Below are positions 56,682 through 64,000 of a DNA stretch of 64,000 nucleotides, piece after piece. Positions within the stretch are counted from its first letter, which is position 1, and each line of letters opens with the position of its first letter. This DNA is from Brassica napus (taxonomy: Eukaryota > Streptophyta > Magnoliopsida > Brassicales > Brassicaceae). The notes under the pieces are model-generated. The model ran no database searches and was not told the DNA's origin. It worked only from the letters and a program-made list of their open reading frames with translations. The position numbers and the translations under genes are program-made. Location: NCBI RefSeq assembly GCF_020379485.1, contig NC_063449.1, forward strand, positions 37,135,473-37,199,472, read 5' to 3'.

Positions 56682-57056
56682 ATATGCTGAAGAATCAAGC
56701 ACGCAAAAAACAGAACCGCAAGTTTTGTGAGAACATGGAGGATGCCATCGCAACTGCTTCTGCCACCATAGAAGCCGCCACAGCAAGTAGTTCCTAAGAT
56801 TTCTGAGTTGTTAGTCACTTCAATCTCTTTGATGATGAAGAAGATAGATCCAGTGGAGGCTGTGGCGGTTCTGGAGGAGGTGGTTACGGAGATGGAAAAC
56901 GTGAGGGTAGATACAAGAGACTCGAGGATACAATGGTGGTGGATGTGGTTATTCGAAAGGTGGAGTTGGTGGTGGTACGGTGGAGGTGCCTGTGGATATC
57001 GGAGTGGAGGTTGTGGTGGTTATGTATACGAAGGTGGTAGTGGATACAGAGGTTGA
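56682..57056 (+). pseudogene. Glycine-rich protein gene remnant, frameshifted
   Basis: Reading across frames gives an acidic patch (FDDEEDRSS), then 'GGCGGSGGGGYGDG', 'GYNGGGCGYSKGG' and 'GGACGYRSGGCGGYVYEGGS', ending at TGA. Continuous Gly-Tyr repeats need at least two frame changes, so the gene is broken. A short Met-started piece at 56682 (a basic 'NQARKKQNRK' start) may be part of the same remnant. Similar Gly-rich tails occur in RNA-binding and cell-wall proteins; the family cannot be fixed. Confidence 0.4.
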
Positions 57057-59302
57057 TACGTTTGGAAACTTTGTTGATGAAACTTCGTTCACAAACCTCA
57101 TTCACATAATCTCATCCATGGAACTCTGTTAAAAAAACTTTAGTTACAATTTTTTGGTCCATTTGAAATTGATTATTGTTCTTTTGATGATAAATTTACT
57201 ATATATGAAAGGAAAGCTTGATCATCTTTTTTTGAAAATGATGAACTTATAACCCACTAAAACCATCCACAAGACTTCGCTCACGAAATATCGTCTACGA
57301 AAGCTCTTGTAAGATTAAAAACCTCGTCCACGAAAAATTCTTCCACGAAACCTCGTCCACACGTTCACATATCTCCCATCCACGACTACACCATCAATAA
57401 ATATATATATATACACATATATATTATAAATTTTACAAGAAATATATACATTATGGATATCAAAACATACAAGAGAAAAAATCATAATTTGTTTTACGCA
57501 TAAATATAAAATTTTATACATTATAATTTGCAATAGTGACCAGTAAGTATGTTGGGAGAATACAAAACCAATTATTATGTCAGCTAAACTAATAAAACAA
57601 CTAATAAAGTACATTTATGCTTTCCCTTACAGCCAATCTTGTTTTTGGGTATTATGGTCTCAATATTGCATTGAAACCAGCAATTGTGTCCTACAAACAT
57701 AAAGTGTCTAATTGAGTAAGAAGAAAGACAAATGTGTCTAAATATGTAACTCTCTCAATTTACCCTCAAAACTAGAATTAGTTTAGTTTTCTATTTTTCC
57801 TCTATGGTGATCCACTCTCTCTCTTTCTCTATCTTGACCCCACTCTCTCTTTCTCTTCTAACACTAGACGTCGACGATTTGGTCTTTCTCACCGTCGCGG
57901 ATCAATAATTTCAGATCTGAACATCCTTTACCCTTTTAATCTACTAATCCTATATTATAGATTCATCTAAATGCCTTTCTCCTCCGACTTGCCGAAGGAA
58001 CAATCCGCCATAATCACCACCTTAAAGCATAGGCTTGAACTGAGAAACGGTTAAGGACATATGTTATGTGGTGAGGGATCTCTTCTGAAGGATAAAAGCA
58101 AGGTCATAAATCGTGTGGTCAGCGAACATAAGTTATGTGGATAGAAATTATTAAGCTTGACCACATTTTGTTATCCACGATTGTTATATATTTGTACCAA
58201 ATAGAAAAATTCTATTTAATATATATTTGATATATATACATATGGATATCAAAACAAAAAGAAAAAAATGTTTATTTTATAAATACATATATATATATAT
58301 ATTTATTTATTTATTTATATATTAAATATGAAATATTGATGTACAAGATATGGAGGTGTAAAGATTTTAACAAAAATAAAAATATATTTTTCTTATAACA
58401 TATGGGAAACTAAAACTAACTAATGATACATAACGTAACTAACTAATGATACATAACGTAACAAGCTCGTTACTTTATACCTATCGAATAAAACAGAATC
58501 ACGTTACTGTGTGGGCAATTTGGGTATGTAAAATTCATAAAGCAAGGAAAAAGTATACCTCAGGCGAGAAGTATGTCAAGTCGTTAAAACCCAAGAAAAA
58601 GTAACTCCAGCCGTAAACTACTCAACAAAATAAAGTGGCCCTAAAGTTTGTTTTACTTTATTTTTCGTTTTTCTAAAATTCACTATTGAAAATAATTTGT
58701 ATTAAAATGATAAACTTATTGTTATTGAAATATTATATTTAAAAATATTTTAAATTTTGTATTATTGAATTTGTTATTTTAAAATGTAAATCCAGTGTTC
58801 GTATCAATCTTTTGATGTTCTTGAATTATGTCATAATTAAGCTCCTGAAGATAACAACTTATAGTCAATAAGACACCGTACAACTGCTTTTGTTTTTATA
58901 ACATTATACACAAATTGTGGTTTTAGTCTTAGAAGTCAAACTGCTAAAACTAAAAGTTATTAAGATATCTAAGTAAACATGTACAAAACACAATTGTCCT
59001 GGAATACTTGTCTTTCTCTTAAGAAGATATACTTGATAAATAAACACCAAGCATCTCCAATAATTTGAACTTTACAGGAATAGTAGAATCAAACTTAGAG
59101 AAAATAAAACGCACAAGACAAAGACGAACCAACACGTTCTGCCACAGTTTTTTCTTCTAGGATTGAACTTCTCACACCCTAAGCGAGAATCATACAGCTA
59201 GACCAAATGCACTTTCTGCATTTTTTTTTTAATTTCAATCAGCTAGAAAATGATGCAGTCCGCTTAATTTTCACCATTTTCTGGACAATGCGAAGGCGTT
59301 GG
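57057..59302. other. Intergenic stretch, no recognised gene
   Basis: Holds scattered 'ctcgtccacgaaa'-type short repeats (57270-57365), a CT-rich tract (57800-57865), an (AT)n run (58287-58304) and a 24-bp tandem duplication of AACTAACTAATGATACATAA (about 58410-58462). No coding sequence recognised, including no IDA-like peptide. Confidence 0.4.
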
Positions 59303-59870
<568 letters not shown>

Positions 59871-60130
59871 TAACACTTCTTTTATTATTTTCGACAAATG
59901 TTTTTGTTTGTTATAAAAATTAATATTCTTAACATTCATACCCCAAAAATAAACATATTAATTATGACCAATATAAAATTGTTCTTAAAATTTGTGAAGG
60001 AAGAAGAATAGTCTCCTCTCTAGATTTTTACGGGAAGTTACTTGCACCACAAATTTAATTGCGCAATACTTTACTGCGTTGACCACCACTTGTCAGCATG
60101 AGATTGCATCAATAAGTTAGTAAGACACCA

Positions 60131-60137
60131 TATATAG
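60131..60137 (+). promoter_or_regulatory. TATA box of the PPC4-like gene
   Basis: TATATAG within CACCATATATAGCTAACAAACC is the best TATA match upstream of the PPC4 start codon (60213). It would place transcription start near 60160 and give a leader of about 50 bases. Confidence 0.5.
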
Positions 60138-60212
60138 CTAACAAACCATAAATCACTCGTCTAAATATTTCACTTTGATCACTACGCTCTCTGTCATTCC
60201 TTCATCGATACA

Positions 60213-63200
60213 ATGACGGATACGACAGACGATATTGCAGAGGAAATCTCATTCCAAAGCTTCGAAGATGACTGCAAGTTGCTCGGAAGTCTCTTCAATG
60301 ATGTGTTGCAGAGGGAAGTCGGAAGCTCATTCATGGAGAAAATTGAACGCATTCGAATCCTCGCTCAGGTTTGTTTTATATTAGTATATACTTGTGTTAA
60401 ATATATTATTAAAAATTAAGTCATTAATCTAAAAAGTGTACAATGGTTTTGGAATAAAGAGGAATGATACTAGTGTTCGTGGTTAAAAACGTTTCAGAGT
60501 GCGTTGAATTTGCGTTTGGCGGGTATTGAAGATACTGCAAACCTCTTAGAGAAGCAACTGACTTGTGAAATATCCAAGATGCCACTAGAGGAAGCTTTGA
60601 CTCTTGCTCGTGCATTCACTCACTCTCTTAACCTTATGGGCATTGCAGACACTCATCACAGGTCATGGTTTTAGAAAAAAACATTTACAACAAAAGTATT
60701 TACAAATAATGAACAAGCATAATAAATTCTTAATTTTGTTTTGGTATATAAACCCTTTTTTTTTGTTTTTCCAGAATGCATAAACTCATAGACGTTACAC
60801 AACTTTCAAGATCATGTGATGATATATTCACTCAGCTATTGCAAAGTGGAATTTCCTCAGAAGAGCTTTACAAAACGGTTTGCAAGCAGGTTGACTTCAT
60901 ATTATATCACCTTTAACGGTTCCAATATGTTTTTAACACGTATATCATATGCCACAACAAGCATGAGCTTTCAGCTGCGTGTCAAATTTCCACAGTTTGA
61001 TACTTGATTGAAAATTTTGTTTATCGACTTTAGGAGGTCGAGATTGTTCTTACTGCTCATCCTACTCAAATTAACCGGAGAACCTTACAGTACAAGCATG
61101 TCAGAATTGCTGTAAGTTTGGAATGATGTTGGTATATATATATATATATATATATTCTTTAGTCAAAAAAATAAGCGTTAAGAACATTTACTTTCTTGCA
61201 GAATCTTTTAGAATATAACAGCAGATCAGATATCGGCCATGAAGATCGAGAAACACTCATTGAAGACTTGGTACTCTTCTTTATAATTCGTTTTGTTAGA
61301 GCATGAAAAACTAATTATCATATTTTAAAGGTTAGGGAGATAACTTCAGTATGGCAGACTGATGAGCTTAGACGTCAAAAACCTACTCCAGTTGATGAAG
61401 CTAGAACTGGTATTATGTTAAATCGAATTTCTATAAAAATTTAGTTGACATTCCCTTCATTTTCCTTCCCATCTAATTCACCAGGTTTGAACATTGTTGA
61501 GCAATCCCTTTGGAAAGCTGTACCACATTACCTGCGTCGTGTCAGCAATTCCTTGAAAAAGGTATGATTCTAATTAAATTTTCTAGTTTATATCTGGAAA
61601 AATAAGTTGCTAGCAAAGAATTTATTAAGCAATAAATATAACATTCCAAAAATAAAATCTGGATAAACTCAAGTTACTTAACCTTGAGAGTATTGTGATT
61701 TAGTTTACGGGGAAGCCACTTCCATTAACATGCACGCCTATAAAATTTGGTTCTTGGATGGGAGGTGATAGAGATGGAAACCCAAATGTGACGGCTAAGG
61801 TTAGTCTTTGGGATCACACTAACCTTATCAAAAAAAAAAAAAAAATTCCTGCCAATTACTTTTCCATGGAGAACATTGTACTTATCTTACTGTAACCATG
61901 TGATTTCCTTGATATCTCACACTTGAATGTTGTGATAACAATTTTCCAGGTCACCAAGGAAGTATCTCTCTTGTCCAGGTGGATGGCTATCGATCTGTAC
62001 ATAAGAGAGGTTGATAGCTTGAGATTTGAATTGTCTACAGACCGATGCAGTGACAGATTTTCAAGATTAGCAGAAGACATTCTTGAAAAAGGTATGCTTC
62101 TATCAGTTTCAATTGAATTTGTATATTTTTTCCATTCATAATATTTTTTTACTATAAAACCTTACAAATTGATGTTTTCTCCCCTCAGAGAGTTCTGAAA
62201 AAGATTCTGACAGAGGACAATCAAGTTTCTTAAACCAGCAAAATTCATCCTTGCCAACACAGCTTCCAGATAAAGCTCAACATCCTTCTTGCATTGGTAA
62301 AAAGATACTCTTACATTTTGTACTGGTAAACACGACCAACATCCACAACTTTTTTCTCATGCATTCATGTTTTTATAACTCATTTGATTACAGAAGATGG
62401 TGATTCACAACATCCCAAATTTGAAATTAATATGACCACAGATTTTGTGCCTCCCAATCTCCAGGTAAGGCAAAGTCTTTGATATATACATGAAACTAGG
62501 CCTACATGAAACATAGTTTTGTTGAGTTCTTGCCAAGTCTTTTGATATTTTTGTCCTTATTTTTCTTACATAGAAGCAAAATGAAGAAGACTCTCCAAAG
62601 ATCGATTCGAAGCCAAATGCTGATGATACTCATACGGCAGGTCTTACTTCACGAGGTTCTTTCTCATCTACCTCTCAACTTCTCTTCCAGAGGAAACTAT
62701 TTGCGGAATCTAAAATTGGGAGGGCCAGTTTTCAAAAGCTACTAGAACCACCTCCACTTAAACGTGCTGGAATGGCTCCTTACCGTATTGTACTTGGAGA
62801 TGTTAAGGATAAGGTACAAGACCTTAATATTTTCATCCAAAAATAATTTTTACTTGTTGCTTGCATCTTAACCTATTGTAACTCGTTTATTAATATTCTT
62901 AGTAAGCATAAAAGTTTGAACCATATAAGTGTACCATGTGCTCTAACTAATTCTCAAACTGAATGCTCTATGATCACAGCTTGTGAAGACTCGAAAACTC
63001 CTCGAACTTCTACTTGAGGGCCTTCCTTGTGAGTATGACCCTAGGGTATCGTATGAAACGTCAGAGCAACTTCTAGAACCATTGCTCCTCTGCTACGAAT
63101 CACTGGTAACAATCCAAACTCCATGTTAAAATAACGTTCCATCAAAATAAATGATCTTTAACATCATTCTTTTACTTAGCAATCATCTGGTGCTGGTGTA

Positions 63201-63894
63201 CTAGCTGATGGAAAACTTGCTGATCTGATCCGTAGAGTTTCTACATTTGGCATGGTTTTGGTGAAACTTGATTTACGTCAGGTGAGATTTTCTTCTATTT
63301 TTGGTTCGCTCTTGTTTAGTGGTTTTACTTGTATAATGTATATATGAATCATTTACTAGGAATCTGCAAGGCATGCTGAAGCTTTGGATGCAATTACAAC
63401 ATACTTGGATCTTGGTACTTATAGTGAATGGGATGAAGAGAAAAAACTAGATTTTTTGACAAAAGAACTTAAAGGGAAACGACCCCTTGTTCCTCCCACT
63501 ATTGAGGTCAGAATCCCAATAACCTTTGCATGTCAAGACCTAGTCATCCAAACAATATAACTTCCTAATAATATATTACATTTTTTTATATCAGCTACGG
63601 TCCATAATATTTGTAGGTTGTTCCTGAAGTTAAAGAAGTATTAGACACATTCCGAGTTGCTGCTGAGTTTGGAAGTGAATCACTTGGAGCATATGTTATT
63701 TCCATGGCTTCAAATGTATGATCGCTTTGGTTTCTCTAGAATCAAATGTAGCAATAAGTTATGACGTATACATTGAAACTGATTCATTTGTTGCTAAATG
63801 TCCAGGCAAGTGACGTCCTGGCTGTGGAACTTCTGCAGAAAGATACTCGACTTGCCGTCACTAGTGAACATGGAAAACCATGTCCTGGTGGAAC
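60213..63894 (+). CDS. PPC4: Bacterial-type phosphoenolpyruvate carboxylase PPC4, 5' part
   Basis: Seventeen exons are readable with GT-AG introns: 60213-60368, 60498-60661, 60775-60889, 61034-61111, 61202-61270, 61331-61409, 61485-61561, 61704-61799, 61950-62091, 62189-62296, 62394-62464, 62574-62813, 62980-63105, 63180-63281, 63360-63506, 63617-63715 and 63806-63894. They give about 652 residues without stops; the family has about 1030, so the rest lies beyond the window. The enzyme carboxylates PEP with bicarbonate to oxaloacetate in the cytosol. Catalytic signatures are intact: '[12 protein letters not shown]' (H154) and '[13 protein letters not shown]' (263-275). The start '[20 protein letters not shown]' matches Arabidopsis PPC4 and lacks the N-terminal phosphoserine motif of plant-type PEPC. 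A divergent, probably disordered linker (exons 10-12) marks the bacterial type, whose members bind plant-type subunits in class-2 complexes. Apparently functional. Confidence 0.95.
61133..61156. repeat. (TA)n microsatellite in PPC4 intron 4
   Basis: About twelve TA repeats lie between exon 4 (ending 61111) and exon 5 (starting 61202). Likely length-variable between accessions. Confidence 0.9.
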
Positions 63895-64000
63895 GTGAGT
63901 TTAAATTCATACTCATTATTTTCAGACTATTTTATCGAAACTTTTCAATGTTTGCAAACATTTTATTTCGAATTGTTTGATGCCACACCTCTCATTTGTT

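Overview
This is plant nuclear DNA, almost certainly from a Brassicaceae species (Brassica/Raphanus type). Two interrupted genes with canonical GT-AG introns are read as close relatives of Arabidopsis bHLH30/TMO5-LIKE1 (At1g68810) and the bacterial-type PEP carboxylase PPC4 (At1g68750). The rest of the window is AT-rich and made of classes typical of Brassicaceae: Athila-like LTRs, many small Helitrons, L1-type LINEs with a C-terminal RNase H, tRNA-derived SINEs, Stowaway-like MITEs and a MULE carrying a DUF1985 gene. No database could be searched; gene identities rest on recognition of the encoded protein, and transposon calls rest on termini, target-site duplications (TSDs) and domains read directly.

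Layout. 1-1730: 3' end of an Athila-like retrotransposon with its 3' LTR. 3985-8053: a ~4 kb MULE with an 8-bp TSD, carrying a frameshifted DUF1985 gene whose introns and flanks hold palindromic AAGTCGTC/GACGACTT arrays. 9136-19165: a run of small DNA transposons and MITEs, a 5'-truncated LINE with an 18-bp TSD, and tandem duplications. 19637-20968: an Athila-like solo LTR with a 5-bp TSD. 21255-21888: LINE 3' end. 22271-23866 (minus): the two-exon bHLH30-like gene, apparently intact. 24100-60100: about 36 kb of transposons, comprising SINEs, a telomere-repeat MULE-MITE, a decayed CACTA element, at least six Helitrons (single, tandem and nested), a nearly complete but nonsense-riddled LINE (44692-49403), LINE fragments and a glycine-rich pseudogene. 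59303-59870: a probable solo LTR next to a remnant of a NUDX1-like Nudix hydrolase gene. 60213 to the window end: the first 17 exons of PPC4; the C-terminal part lies outside.

The gene order bHLH30 - NUDX1 remnant - PPC4 matches the Arabidopsis At1g68810-At1g68750 interval, with most genes of that interval missing or decayed. This suggests a fractionated homoeologous segment swollen by transposons. The two living genes are not functionally linked: one is a vascular-patterning transcription factor, the other a cytosolic carbon-metabolism enzyme. No operon-like, CRISPR or bacterial defence system is present, and I saw no convincing wholly new system. The most unusual observations are a ~235-bp host segment present on both sides of a Helitron exactly at its insertion point, the palindromic repeat arrays confined to the non-coding parts of the MULE-borne gene, and a 9-bp-TSD element whose interior is a higher-order telomere-like repeat.
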